From Bacillota bacterium (lineage in GTDB: Bacteria; Bacillota; UBA4882; UBA10575), in NCBI GenBank assembly GCA_012837715.1, contig DUQR01000039.1, forward strand, positions 1-64,000: a stretch of 64,000 nucleotides of DNA. Reading direction: 5' to 3'. The notes beneath the pieces are model-generated. The model had not been told where the DNA came from. It saw only the letters and a list, made by a program, of their open reading frames with translations, and did no database searches. The translations under genes and the position numbers were made by a program. Shown here one piece after another: positions 50,865 through 58,408 of this stretch. Numbering within the stretch: the first letter of the stretch is position 1; every line of letters begins with the position of its first letter.

Positions 50865-51824
50865 ATGGATTCGCAAGCGACCTGGGGAGAGATCCGGACC
50901 GATCTGGCAATGGAGACCCACCAATTATTAGCGGAAAAAAGTGGGTATTCGGTGCCGGGGGTGGAATCTTACACTGAAGAAAAGGGAAGAACAAGGGTGA
51001 CCCGGGTGGTTATTCAAACGCCCGAAGCCGGTCAAGCTTTAGGGAAAAAACCCGGATATTACGTAACGGTTGAATCCACGGCACTACGGGGGCGGGATAA
51101 GGATGAATTAGAAGAGGTTGCACAGGTAATCGCCGAAGAGTTACGTTCCTTTATTCATGGGTTTAACTTGAGTGATGAGGCCGCGGCTTTAGTGGTCGGC
51201 TTAGGAAACTGGAACGCCACCCCGGATGCGCTCGGCCCAAAAGTTGTGGAAAAGATCCTCGTCACCCGCCACATGTTTGAGACTTCCCCCCCGGAGAAGC
51301 GGGGTGGATTGCGGCCGGTTTGTGCGGTTTCCCCGGGGGTTCTAGGGATTACCGGAATTGAAACCAAAGAAATTGTCGCCGGGATTGTCGATCGGGTGAA
51401 GCCCGCATTTCTCCTGGTGGTGGATGCGTTGGCTTCCCGTAGTACCGAACGGATGGGTAGTACCGTCCAGATCGCCAACACCGGAATCAATCCTGGGTCC
51501 GGAGTGGGTAACCACCGGTTAGGACTGACCACTGAATCGTTGGGTGTGCCGGTCATTGCCATTGGCGTGCCGACAGTTGTTGAAGCGCGCACCATTGTCC
51601 ACGATGCGTTGGAACAAATCGGAAGCCTGGGTGGTGCTCCTGTTCGAACCCGCCGGAAAGATGTGGTCGACCGGGTCCTTTCCCCATTCTTCCAGGACTT
51701 GATCGTCACGCCAAAGGAGATTGATGTGTTGATCGACGATATCTCCCGGGCCTTGGCCGGGGCAATTAATATTGCTTTACATCCGGGGGTTACCGCCGAT
51801 GAAGTCTTCCGCTATTTAGATTAA
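50865..51824 (+). CDS. gpr: Germination protease GPR
   Basis: Aspartic protease that degrades small acid-soluble spore proteins at germination. 319 aa with ALVVGLGNWNATPDALGPKVVE and LLVVDALASRSTERMGSTVQIAN holding the two catalytic Asp, plus TGINPGSGVGNHR. It is made as a zymogen in the forespore; a short N-terminal pro-region (TDLAMETHQLL) is visible. In most spore formers spoIIP follows; here only a short frame does. Confidence 0.95.
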   Translation: MDSQATWGEIRTDLAMETHQLLAEKSGYSVPGVESYTEEKGRTRVTRVVIQTPEAGQALGKKPGYYVTVESTALRGRDKDELEEVAQVIAEELRSFIHGFNLSDEAAALVVGLGNWNATPDALGPKVVEKILVTRHMFETSPPEKRGGLRPVCAVSPGVLGITGIETKEIVAGIVDRVKPAFLLVVDALASRSTERMGSTVQIANTGINPGSGVGNHRLGLTTESLGVPVIAIGVPTVVEARTIVHDALEQIGSLGGAPVRTRRKDVVDRVLSPFFQDLIVTPKEIDVLIDDISRALAGAINIALHPGVTADEVFRYLD

Positions 51825-51892
51825 AAGGCAAAGCTGTTGTTTACCGTAAGAACATATCTACCCTCCTTTTTTCATAGAATAAAGGGATAAGG

Positions 51893-51964
51893 AAAGCTTT
51901 TTGCGGGGTAAGCGCTTAGGATAGGATTGGAATGAGCAACGGAAGGGACAACGCAAAAAGCCCA
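51893..51964. repeat. Dispersed palindromic repeat, both arms (R11)
   Basis: Left tip AAAGCTTTTTGCGGGGTAAG; right GATTGGAATGAGCAACGG then GGACAACGCAAAAAGCCC. The right tip is followed at once by AAGGAGGG, the ribosome site of the next gene. Confidence 0.65.
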
Positions 51965-51977
51965 AGGAGGGATCACC

Positions 51978-52259
51978 TTGCGCCCGAAGAAAAAGCCAAC
52001 CGGTTTCCCGGTTCCTGCGGTGGTGGTGAAAAACTTTTTCTTCTTAAACCTGCTGCTCTTCCTCACCCTTGTCTTTTCCACCTTCGGTTTGCATTTTTTT
52101 CTCCGTCCGCGGGCTCTTCCTACCTTAGCCCGGACAACCGGGAGCGCAGAACGGCCGAAGCGCGGGGTTATGGCCCTTTGGGAGTTGGAGACCGCACGGG
52201 CAAAGAGGTTACTGTTTGAAGGATTACCAATTTTATTACGACGTAGTGACAACCCCTAG
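51978..52259 (+). CDS. Small single-helix membrane protein, possible SpoIIP remnant
   Basis: 93 aa from a TTG six bases after GGAGGG. Basic start (RPKKKP), one membrane helix (NFFFLNLLLFLTLVFSTFGLHFF), then a basic tail (LRPRALP...). I do not recognise the product. Its place directly after gpr and its layout (basic N-terminus, one helix, LRP) recall the N-terminus of SpoIIP, whose amidase domain would be missing. A terminator overlaps its stop codon. Confidence 0.5.
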   Translation: MRPKKKPTGFPVPAVVVKNFFFLNLLLFLTLVFSTFGLHFFLRPRALPTLARTTGSAERPKRGVMALWELETARAKRLLFEGLPILLRRSDNP

Positions 52260-52282
52260 CCTTAACAGGTACGGGGTTTTTT
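52251..52282 (+). terminator. Rho-independent terminator overlapping the stop codon of the small gene
   Basis: AACCCC-TAG-CCT-TAAC-AGG-TAC-GGGGTT followed by TTTT. Confidence 0.75.
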
Positions 52283-52283
52283 G

Positions 52284-52490
52284 CTAGGAAACACCATTTG
52301 TCTCCGGTAGCAACCAGTCTGAGCGACTATTCAGCGAACCCCTTTTCCGCTTCGCGCAGAATACTGAGGCAAGAAATTCAAGTCTGCGGAGCATACCATT
52401 CGGCTCCGGCGGAGATTCTAACGGGCGGCAAAAAGACATCTTGTTGTGCTACAGAAGCCAGCGTAAGCAATTATTAGGAGAAGGAGTTTT
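52284..52490 (+). repeat. Second dispersed repeat family, copy D, in the murJ leader
   Basis: No gene seen. Contains stems ATTCAGCGAA / TTCGCGCAGAAT (about 52329-52361) and CGGAGC / GCTCCG (52387-52407), a segment ATACCATTCGGCTCCGGCGG (52393-52412, continuing GAGATT) matching the reverse strand of 19403-19427, and GCTACAGAAGCCAGCGTAAG (52448-52467) matching the minus strand at 57588-57615. Confidence 0.5.
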
Positions 52491-52544
52491 TACAAGCGCA
52501 GGGAATGTTTGGAGAGATAAGTTTTTATAAGGAAGGTTTTTAGA

Positions 52545-54122
52545 TTGAAGACAACAACTGTTTCTTCGGGAAAGCTGGCCCGGACCGCCAGCATGATTTC
52601 GGGGATGATTCTACTAAGCCGGTTATTAGGTTTTGTCCGGGAAACCCTCACTGCCAATTTATTTACCCGGGCCGAGACCGATCCTTTTTTTGCCGCTTTT
52701 ATCATTCCTGACTTTATGTACTATCTTTTAGTCGGGGGAGCCCTGTCGGCCGCTTTCATCCCGCTCTTCTCCGAATACTTGGCTAAGGGGGAGGAAGAAG
52801 AAGGATGGAAGATGGCTAGTACCTTTTTGAATGTGACCATAATCCTGCTGGCTATTTTTTCTCTCTTTGGTATAGTTTTTGCCCGCCAAATTGCGCCCCT
52901 GCAGGCTTATCAGATGAAAGAAGGTAAATTGGAGCTTTTAATCGAACTGACCCGGATGATGTTTCCGGCGGTGTTCTTTACGGCTCTAGCCGGATTAATG
53001 GGGGGCGTGCTGAACTCTTACCAACGTTTCTTCATCCCGGTTTTTGGCCCGATCTTATACAACATCGGGATTATTCTGGGGGCGTGGTTTTTGGGGCCTC
53101 GTTTTGGGATTAAAGGGATGGCCTTTGGGGTTGTCTTCGGGGCTATTGCCAACTTTCTGACCCAAGCCTTTTTTGCGGTGAAAAGAATCAAGGGTTATAA
53201 CCCTTTTTATATCAACCTTAAGCATCCGGGCTTCACGAAGATGATCCGGCTGATGCTCCCGGCCGTCCTGGGTCTGTCCGCCACCCAACTTAATATTTGG
53301 GTGACGACCAACATGGCTTCGGCACTCCCGGAGGGGAGTATTACCTACCTCCGCTTAGCCCAACGGCTGGTCCTTCTCCCGCTGGGGATCTTCGCCACCG
53401 CCGTGTCAACCGCTTTCTTCCCCACCCTTTCTCAGCTGACAGCGGTCGGCAAGTGGGATGAATACAAAGAAAACCTTACCTTGGGGATTCGGGTGATCCT
53501 TTTTATTACCATCCCTTCCGCCTTTGGCTTTATTGCGATGCGAACCGAGATCATCCGTTTATTGTATGAACGGGGCGAATTCACGCCATTACAAACGGAA
53601 TTGACGGCTTATGCCTTATTCTTTTACAGTTTAGGTTTATTCGCCCACGGCGTGATTCAAATTTTACCGCGGGGGTTTTATGCCTTGAAAGACACCATCA
53701 CACCGGTGAAGGTTTCCATCGCCACCGTGATCCTCAGTATTGGCTTGAACTTTCTCTTCCTTAGATTCACCGGTCTGCACCACGGCGGTCTGGCCCTTTC
53801 CTTTTCGCTGATGGGGGTAGCCAATATGCTACTGGCTTTCTATCTTTTACGGCGCAAAGTGGGCGGATTGGGCAGCGGTAAACTGATCAAAACCGGATTG
53901 CAGTCGATCCTGGCTGCCTCCGGGATGGCTATTGCAATCTGGCTGTTTTTGCCCCCTTGGAACCAATTTCTGTCCGGATTAGGTTTGACCACCAATCTGT
54001 TCCGTCTTTTACAGGTGATGGGCGGGATCGGCCTAGGGGTTCTGGTCTATTTAGTTGGCGCAGCGGTGTTACGCATGGATGAAATCAAGCTCCTCCAACG
54101 GATGATCCGGAAGAAAGCCTAA
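52545..54122 (+). CDS. murJ: Lipid II flippase MurJ
   Basis: 525 aa, about 14 membrane helices. MurJ/MviN pattern: MISGMILLSRLLGFVRETLTANLF, FIIPDFMYYLLVGGALSAAFIP, and IRLLYERGEFTP. It moves lipid II to the outer face of the inner membrane for peptidoglycan synthesis. TTG start after AAGGAAGG. It has a long leader carrying the repeat at 52284-52490. Confidence 0.9.
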   Translation: MKTTTVSSGKLARTASMISGMILLSRLLGFVRETLTANLFTRAETDPFFAAFIIPDFMYYLLVGGALSAAFIPLFSEYLAKGEEEEGWKMASTFLNVTIILLAIFSLFGIVFARQIAPLQAYQMKEGKLELLIELTRMMFPAVFFTALAGLMGGVLNSYQRFFIPVFGPILYNIGIILGAWFLGPRFGIKGMAFGVVFGAIANFLTQAFFAVKRIKGYNPFYINLKHPGFTKMIRLMLPAVLGLSATQLNIWVTTNMASALPEGSITYLRLAQRLVLLPLGIFATAVSTAFFPTLSQLTAVGKWDEYKENLTLGIRVILFITIPSAFGFIAMRTEIIRLLYERGEFTPLQTELTAYALFFYSLGLFAHGVIQILPRGFYALKDTITPVKVSIATVILSIGLNFLFLRFTGLHHGGLALSFSLMGVANMLLAFYLLRRKVGGLGSGKLIKTGLQSILAASGMAIAIWLFLPPWNQFLSGLGLTTNLFRLLQVMGGIGLGVLVYLVGAAVLRMDEIKLLQRMIRKKA

Positions 54123-54203
54123 TTTTTGAAGAAACAACGGCCGTGAGAAGGATTTCCAGCCTGGAAAGAGAAAGATTCATAGGTGAGACGGGGGGCATGC
54201 TGA

Positions 54204-54884
54204 TTGCGAAAAAATCTTATTCTGACCAGATTATTAGGCGCTACACTGCGACGGATTTCTGCGGATCCACCCCTTGACGATCGTCAGCCGGTTAAACTGG
54301 CCAAGGATCGCGAGACCGCTCTGGTCCACCAGGCTAAAGCGGGAGATGAGGATGCCTTCCGGTTAATCGTGGAGCGTAACCAATCGAAAGTATATCATTT
54401 GTTGTTGGGTATGCTTCGTGATGAAGACCAAGCGCAAGAATTGACCCAGGAGACTTTTGTGAAAGCCTGGAAAGGTTTATCCGGTTTTCGGGGGGATTCA
54501 ACCCTTTGGACCTGGTTATACCGGATTGCCTATTATACCGCTTTGGATTTTTTACGGAAAACAAAACGCCAAACCCATCAGGTTTTTCTTGAAGAATCTG
54601 GTGGCGATTTAACTGAGCAGCAGGAGAAGGAACCTTTGGAGGTTGTAATTAAACGGGATCGGGAGGAAGACCTTCACAAAGCGCTGGCCCGCTTATCCTT
54701 CGCGCAGCGGGTAGTTTTGATTCTCTATTATTTTCAGGGCCTTTCCTACCGGGAGATTGCCGAAATTACCCGGCGCCCTTTGGGGACAATCCGGGCGGAA
54801 TTACACCGTGGGAAGGAAAGACTACGTAAAATAATTATTAAGAAGTGGGGTTTAAATGATGCCGACGAGCGACCGCGGGCTTGA
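54204..54884 (+). CDS. ECF-type sigma-70 family RNA polymerase sigma factor
   Basis: 226 aa. Region 2 (DEDAFRLIVERNQSKVYHLLLG, AQELTQETFVKAWKGLSGFRG, STLWTWLYRIAYYTALDFLRK) and region 4 (LARLSFAQRVVLILYYFQGLSYREIAEITRRPLGTIRAELHRG in outline) are complete. An N-terminal tail of about 40 residues precedes region 2. SigW-like. The start is a TTG after GGGGGG. Overlaps the next gene by 29 bases, as for sigma/anti-sigma pairs. Confidence 0.9.
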   Translation: MRKNLILTRLLGATLRRISADPPLDDRQPVKLAKDRETALVHQAKAGDEDAFRLIVERNQSKVYHLLLGMLRDEDQAQELTQETFVKAWKGLSGFRGDSTLWTWLYRIAYYTALDFLRKTKRQTHQVFLEESGGDLTEQQEKEPLEVVIKRDREEDLHKALARLSFAQRVVLILYYFQGLSYREIAEITRRPLGTIRAELHRGKERLRKIIIKKWGLNDADERPRA

Positions 54885-55329
54885 TTCGGGAGCTAAGGAC
54901 CAAATCGATCTATTGCTCGAGAAGCTTCATCGTCTGCAACGCCCTGGAGAATTTACTCCGTTAGCGGCTGCTTGCGGTTGGGTGGAAAAAGAAGTCCCCC
55001 CCGGTTTACTGGAGGAGATCATGGCCCGCATCCACCGGGAGGAGAAGCGCCGCCGCAGTAGAGCCCTTTGTTTAACCGGTGGTATCATCTGCTTGTTTCA
55101 CGTGTTTATCTTTGTCGCGGTCGGTCGCATCCTGAACCCGATGGGAGCTGTAGAGCAGATTCCATCGTTGGTTGGGTGTTTCTGGTTACTGGCCAGCTTA
55201 TGGTTTTGTGTTTTACTACTGACCGGATTTCTGCTTAGCTATGGTGGGCGAAAGGAAGTCGAAGCTAATGAAGTTACTTCCACTTCCGTCCGCTTAGATC
55301 CAGCTGTTCTCTCCAGGAAGGGTTGTTGA
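54856..55329 (+). CDS. Putative anti-sigma factor (two-helix membrane protein)
   Basis: 157 aa: a soluble N-terminal about 75 residues rich in Glu, Arg and Leu, then two membrane helices (ALCLTGGIICLFHVFIFVAV and CFWLLASLWFCVLLLTGFLL). No zinc anti-sigma HxxxCxxC motif is visible. Assignment rests on the 29-base overlap with the ECF sigma gene and the topology. Confidence 0.55.
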   Translation: MMPTSDRGLDSGAKDQIDLLLEKLHRLQRPGEFTPLAAACGWVEKEVPPGLLEEIMARIHREEKRRRSRALCLTGGIICLFHVFIFVAVGRILNPMGAVEQIPSLVGCFWLLASLWFCVLLLTGFLLSYGGRKEVEANEVTSTSVRLDPAVLSRKGC

Positions 55330-55405
55330 TTAATTCCCTTAACCCCGACGTATCCCCACTGAGGATTAGATGTTTAATTACCTTTTCCACCTGGTTATTC
55401 CGCAT
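55274..55405 (-). CDS. Small 43-aa protein, unrecognised, antisense to the anti-sigma 3' end
   Basis: ATG at 55405 on the minus strand is seven bases after AAAGGAGG, an ideal ribosome site in an otherwise empty gap. The peptide starts MRNNQVEKVIKHLILSGD and ends SGRKWK: soluble, helical, mildly basic. Its last 56 bases overlap the anti-sigma gene on the other strand. CATAGAATA lies upstream and resembles a sigmaK/E -10, so a sporulation peptide is possible. Confidence 0.45.
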   Translation of the reverse strand: MRNNQVEKVIKHLILSGDTSGLRELINNPSWREQLDLSGRKWK

Positions 55406-55532
55406 GTCAATACCTCCTTTAAGTTATACGAGGGCTATTCTATGTCGCTTTTAAGTAAAAATTGACGACCGGCAGGTAAAATAATCGTAAAGACCAAAGA
55501 AGGCGACCGGAAGAAAGTTGGGAGGTTAAGAA

Positions 55533-56084
55533 ATGAGGGGTGTTTTTGTGTTCAACGGATTGTTTTGGGGTGTATTCTTAATTTTTCTTGGGTTGTGCGC
55601 TATTCTGAAAACGGTTTTTCATATTAACATTTCGCTTTTCCGGATCGGATTCGCCCTTTTCATTATTTACATCGGATTTAGTATGTTGTTTAGTAACTAC
55701 CGCTTTCGGGTGGAAAAAAACACGGTTCTCTTTGACGACCGGGAAGTTATCGTGGATCAGAAGAGCGAATACAATGTAATCTTTGGCCGGGGAGTGATTG
55801 ATCTAACTTCCTATGCTGAGGAGCAGCCGACCAAAAGGATGGAGATCAACGTGATCTTTGGTGAAGGCGTGATTAAAATCAACCCGGAACGGCCAATGAA
55901 AATCAAAGTGAACTCCGCCTTTGCCGGGACCAAGCTCCCCGATGGCAACCGGGTGGCAATGGGTGAATACACTTATCAGACGCCGAATTATAAAGACGGT
56001 GACGGTGGGTTGGAGATCTTCGCGAATGTGGTCTTCGGGAGTTTAGCTTTTCTCGAACGGGCTGGTAGTACCACCCAACATTGA
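55533..56084 (+). CDS. LiaF-like membrane protein
   Basis: 183 aa: two N-terminal helices (FNGLFWGVFLIFLGLCAIL; LFRIGFALFIIYIGFSMLF) and a C-terminal beta domain with YNVIFGRGVIDLT, INVIFGEGVIKIN and NVVFGSLAF, the repeated pattern of LiaF/DUF2154-type cell-wall-stress proteins. Probably involved in sensing envelope stress; proximity to an ECF sigma pair fits. ATG follows GGGAGG by eight bases. Confidence 0.75.
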   Translation: MRGVFVFNGLFWGVFLIFLGLCAILKTVFHINISLFRIGFALFIIYIGFSMLFSNYRFRVEKNTVLFDDREVIVDQKSEYNVIFGRGVIDLTSYAEEQPTKRMEINVIFGEGVIKINPERPMKIKVNSAFAGTKLPDGNRVAMGEYTYQTPNYKDGDGGLEIFANVVFGSLAFLERAGSTTQH

Positions 56085-56109
56085 CAAGACGTGTAATTTA
56101 TGGTAACAT
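56081..56109 (+). promoter_or_regulatory. SigmaA-type promoter of the GreA-like gene
   Basis: TTGACA (56081-56086), 17-base spacer, TAACAT (56104-56109). The -35 overlaps the stop codon of the LiaF-like gene. Confidence 0.75.
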
Positions 56110-56114
56110 CTAAC

Positions 56115-56147
56115 TAAGACATTATGCCCAGTGGGCATAATGTCTTA
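56115..56147. promoter_or_regulatory. Perfect 15-bp inverted repeat at the transcription start
   Basis: TAAGACATTATGCCC, loop AGT, then the exact inverse. Starts where transcription from the promoter at 56081 should begin. Could be an operator, a 5' mRNA stabiliser, or a terminator of the upstream gene (weak T run). Confidence 0.6.
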
Positions 56148-56193
56148 TGCTGTTTTGAGGAAATACCATAATATGGAGGTTTAAGGAGGAAAA

Positions 56194-56643
56194 ATGATGA
56201 CCGAAAGTGTCCTGTTGGGTGAGCTCAAAGAAGCCCTCATCACCCACTTGGTAGAGGTAGAAGAGCAATGCGACGTCTTTATCGAAGAATTTTTCCCCCA
56301 TCCTTCCCCCGAACGGGAACAAGCTAAAAAAAAGGTAGAAGAATATATTAATACACTGGAAGGTCTCGTTCAAGAAGCACATCAAATTAAAGAGAAAGGA
56401 ACCTTTCCGCTGGTGATTATCGGCAGCCGGGTGGAACTGAAGGATTTGAAGACCAATGAACTCCTGGTTGTTCAGCTGATCTTGCCCCTTGGGGAATTAC
56501 CAGGGGAAAATGGGATCTCACCCCTTTCTCCGCTGGGGCAAGCCCTTTTCTTAAAGAAGATCGGGGATGAAATTGAAGTTGAAGCCCCTGGGGGTACTTT
56601 TCAGTATCGTATTATGGGCATTTATTATCCGGCGGACCGGTAG
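56194..56643 (+). CDS. GreA/GreB-like C-terminal domain protein
   Basis: 149 aa: an N-terminal helical half (about 1-65; EQAKKKVEEYINTLEGLVQEAHQ) and a C-terminal FKBP-like GreA domain (VIIGSRVELKDLKTNELLVVQLILP, SPLGQALFLKKIGDEIEVEAPGGTFQYRI in outline). It lacks the acidic tip usual for GreA cleavage factors in an obvious form and may be a Gre-like polymerase-channel regulator. AAGGAGG precedes the ATG. Confidence 0.75.
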   Translation: MMTESVLLGELKEALITHLVEVEEQCDVFIEEFFPHPSPEREQAKKKVEEYINTLEGLVQEAHQIKEKGTFPLVIIGSRVELKDLKTNELLVVQLILPLGELPGENGISPLSPLGQALFLKKIGDEIEVEAPGGTFQYRIMGIYYPADR

Positions 56644-56667
56644 AAGAGAAAAAGCAGGGAATTTACT

Positions 56668-56696
56668 CCGGAAACCTCTAAGGTTTCCGGTTTTTG
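56668..56696 (+). terminator. Rho-independent terminator after the GreA-like gene
   Basis: CCGGAAACCT-CTA-AGGTTTCCGG followed by TTTTTG. Confidence 0.9.
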
Positions 56697-56737
56697 ATCT
56701 AAGTTTCTCCGTTGCAGCCAGCTAGGCTGTTTCTATA

Positions 56738-56783
56738 TATTGAATTGGAATTGTAAAAGTAAAGGACAATTGCAATAAGCCCA
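56738..56783 (+). repeat. Dispersed palindromic repeat, right arm (R12)
   Basis: GAATTGGAATTGTAAAAG then AAAGGACAATTGCAATAAGCCC, a diverged right arm upstream of the DUF554 gene. Confidence 0.45.
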
Positions 56784-56867
56784 TCTCTTTCGGCTTTTCA
56801 TTACCACTAATTCCTGTTATAATGACAGGAAGACAAAGGGGTATTGATATTAGACGGAGGCGGGATG

Positions 56868-57587
56868 ATGGTGGGGAAAGGTACAATCATTAATGCGATT
56901 GCAATTATAGTGGGCGCCACCGTTGGTCTTTTGATCAAAAACGGTATTTCCGAACGGGTGAAACACACTATTATGCAAGGGATCGGTTTGGCCGTTGTTA
57001 TCCTTGGGTTATCTGGCGCCCTCCAGGAGATGTTTTTCGTGACAGCCCAGGGAGGGATCGAGCGGCGCTTTACAATGCTTGTGATCTTCTCCTTAGTTGG
57101 TGGTGGAGTTATTGGGGCTGGTCTGCGGTTGGAAGAGGGAATAGAAGCGTTTGGCCGACGGTTAGAAAAAAAGTTCACTGGTTTACAAGGGGGATTTGCC
57201 CGTGGTTTTATCACCGCCAGCCTAGTTTATTGCGTGGGCGCCATGGCGGTCGTCGGGGCTTTTGAAGACGGTTTAACCGGAAAGATTGATATTTTACTCT
57301 CCAAATCCCTCTTAGATGGCGTCAGCGCGGTTGTTTTCAGCGCCAGTTTGGGGCCGGGAGTGATTTTCTCTGCGGGCGCGGTCTTTCTGTACCAAGGGAT
57401 CTTAACTTTACTGGCCGGCTTATTGAAAACCGTAATGACGGCAGAGGTTTTAAGTCAAATGTCGCTGATCGGCGGAATATTAATCATGAGTATCGGCCTG
57501 AATATTTTGGAGGTCACCAAAATTAAAGTGGGAAACCTTTTACCTGCCATCTTCCTGCCTCTCCTCTTCGATCTCATCGTTAAGTAA
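56868..57587 (+). CDS. DUF554 family membrane protein (YdfK/YqgA-like)
   Basis: About 239 aa, seven hydrophobic segments. Family pattern: GTIINAIAIIVGATVGLLI, ITASLVYCVGAMAVVGAFEDGL and SKSLLDGVSAVVFSASLGPGV. Function unknown; possibly a transporter. The second ATG (56868) is best spaced from GGAGG. Confidence 0.85.
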   Translation: MVGKGTIINAIAIIVGATVGLLIKNGISERVKHTIMQGIGLAVVILGLSGALQEMFFVTAQGGIERRFTMLVIFSLVGGGVIGAGLRLEEGIEAFGRRLEKKFTGLQGGFARGFITASLVYCVGAMAVVGAFEDGLTGKIDILLSKSLLDGVSAVVFSASLGPGVIFSAGAVFLYQGILTLLAGLLKTVMTAEVLSQMSLIGGILIMSIGLNILEVTKIKVGNLLPAIFLPLLFDLIVK

Positions 57588-57626
57588 TGGCTTACGCTGG
57601 CCACGGTCTGCACCACGAAGGGGTGA
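57588..57626 (-). repeat. Second dispersed repeat family, copy E
   Basis: Minus strand GTGGCCAGCGTAAGCCATTA matches GAAGCCAGCGTAAGCAATTA at 52454-52473 (plus strand). Confidence 0.5.
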
Positions 57627-57700
57627 AAAATTGAGCGGAGAGCGCCTCTGCCCCCGGCTGGGTAAATGCAGGCAAAGGTAATCATTCATCCTGGAAGGAA

Positions 57701-57740
57701 GGCCGAAAGGCCCTGCCTTGAAGGTCAGGGCTTTTCGGCC
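57701..57740. terminator. Stem-loop between convergent DUF554 and Q/N-rich genes
   Basis: GGCCGAAAGGCCCTG / CAGGGCTTTTCGGCC with a 10-base loop. Confidence 0.65.
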
Positions 57741-57771
57741 AATGGCGGGTTTTCCGATGATGACGGCAAGG

Positions 57772-58137
57772 TTAACGTTGAGACTGTTGGGAGAGACTTG
57801 GGCTGATCGGACCGGCCGCTTGATCCACTTCTAACTGTGCATTACTAAGATTGTACTGGGACGCCTGGTTATTTTGGTTTTGGTTCTGGTATTGGTTCTG
57901 ATACTGATTTTCATATTGATTCTGGGGCTGGTTTTGATTTAATTGTTGTCCAATCCCACCGATCTCAAGACCAACCAGTTTTTGCGAGGCCAGGATCCGG
58001 CTGATCGCTCCCGTAGACTGGGTTAGTTCACTACCGGTTTCGAATTTAGTGTTATTTGCATAGTTTTGCGCTTGGGTAAAATTCGGTTTGGCCTGCGGGT
58101 TTTGGTTTTGGGGAACCTGTCCGGGTTGGTTGTGCAT
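57772..58137 (-). CDS. Gln/Asn-rich small protein, possibly spore-related
   Basis: 121 aa, very rich in Gln and Asn. A tract of QNQYENQYQNQYQNQ type (about 72-88) is near-repetitive. The N-terminal half has QNYANNTKFETGSEL, which faintly recalls the GPR-cleaved site of gamma-type small acid-soluble spore proteins (TEFASE). The ribosome site AAGGAGG is strong, so it is a real and probably well-translated gene. No known family recognised; alternatives are a coat or low-complexity surface protein. Confidence 0.7.
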   Translation of the reverse strand: MHNQPGQVPQNQNPQAKPNFTQAQNYANNTKFETGSELTQSTGAISRILASQKLVGLEIGGIGQQLNQNQPQNQYENQYQNQYQNQNQNNQASQYNLSNAQLEVDQAAGPISPSLSQQSQR

Positions 58138-58194
58138 CTTTTCACCTCCTTTTTAGAATCAGCGGTCATCCTCCGGCTTTAAACCGGTGTGTTT

Positions 58195-58240
58195 TAGCCT
58201 AAGGGCGCCGTTTCGAATGACCGGCATCTGTAGCTATTGT
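58195..58240 (-). repeat. Second dispersed repeat family, copy C
   Basis: Minus strand TAGCTACAGATGCCGGTCAT (58217-58236) continuing TCGAAACGGCGCCC; resembles copies at 19481 and 7957. The remaining 58138-58408 shows no gene. Confidence 0.45.
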
Positions 58241-58408
58241 GGCCGCTGGGAAGAGCGCCTGCTAGCGTGAACGACTACCTATATTATGGGGTTAAAGTTT
58301 AAAGAAAATAACCTGCAGTTAATGCTTAAAGAGGGAGAAGCTAGGGCGCCGCAAGGGAAGGAGTGGAAGGTGAGGATAAGATCAGATCAAGGTAAAGGAG
58401 GACCAGAA

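Noticed and set aside
51925-51970. GGACAACGCAAAAAGCCC resembles the GGGACGCAAAGCC core of the c-di-GMP-I riboswitch
   Set aside because: The preceding GCAAACC segment, tetraloop and receptor, and following conserved stem are missing in every copy; the shared tract belongs to a palindromic repeat instead.
57860-57960. Short tandem DNA repeats as CRISPR or satellite
   Set aside because: The repetition is the coding of Gln-Asn-Gln-Tyr units inside a gene with a strong ribosome site; no spacers or palindromic repeats.
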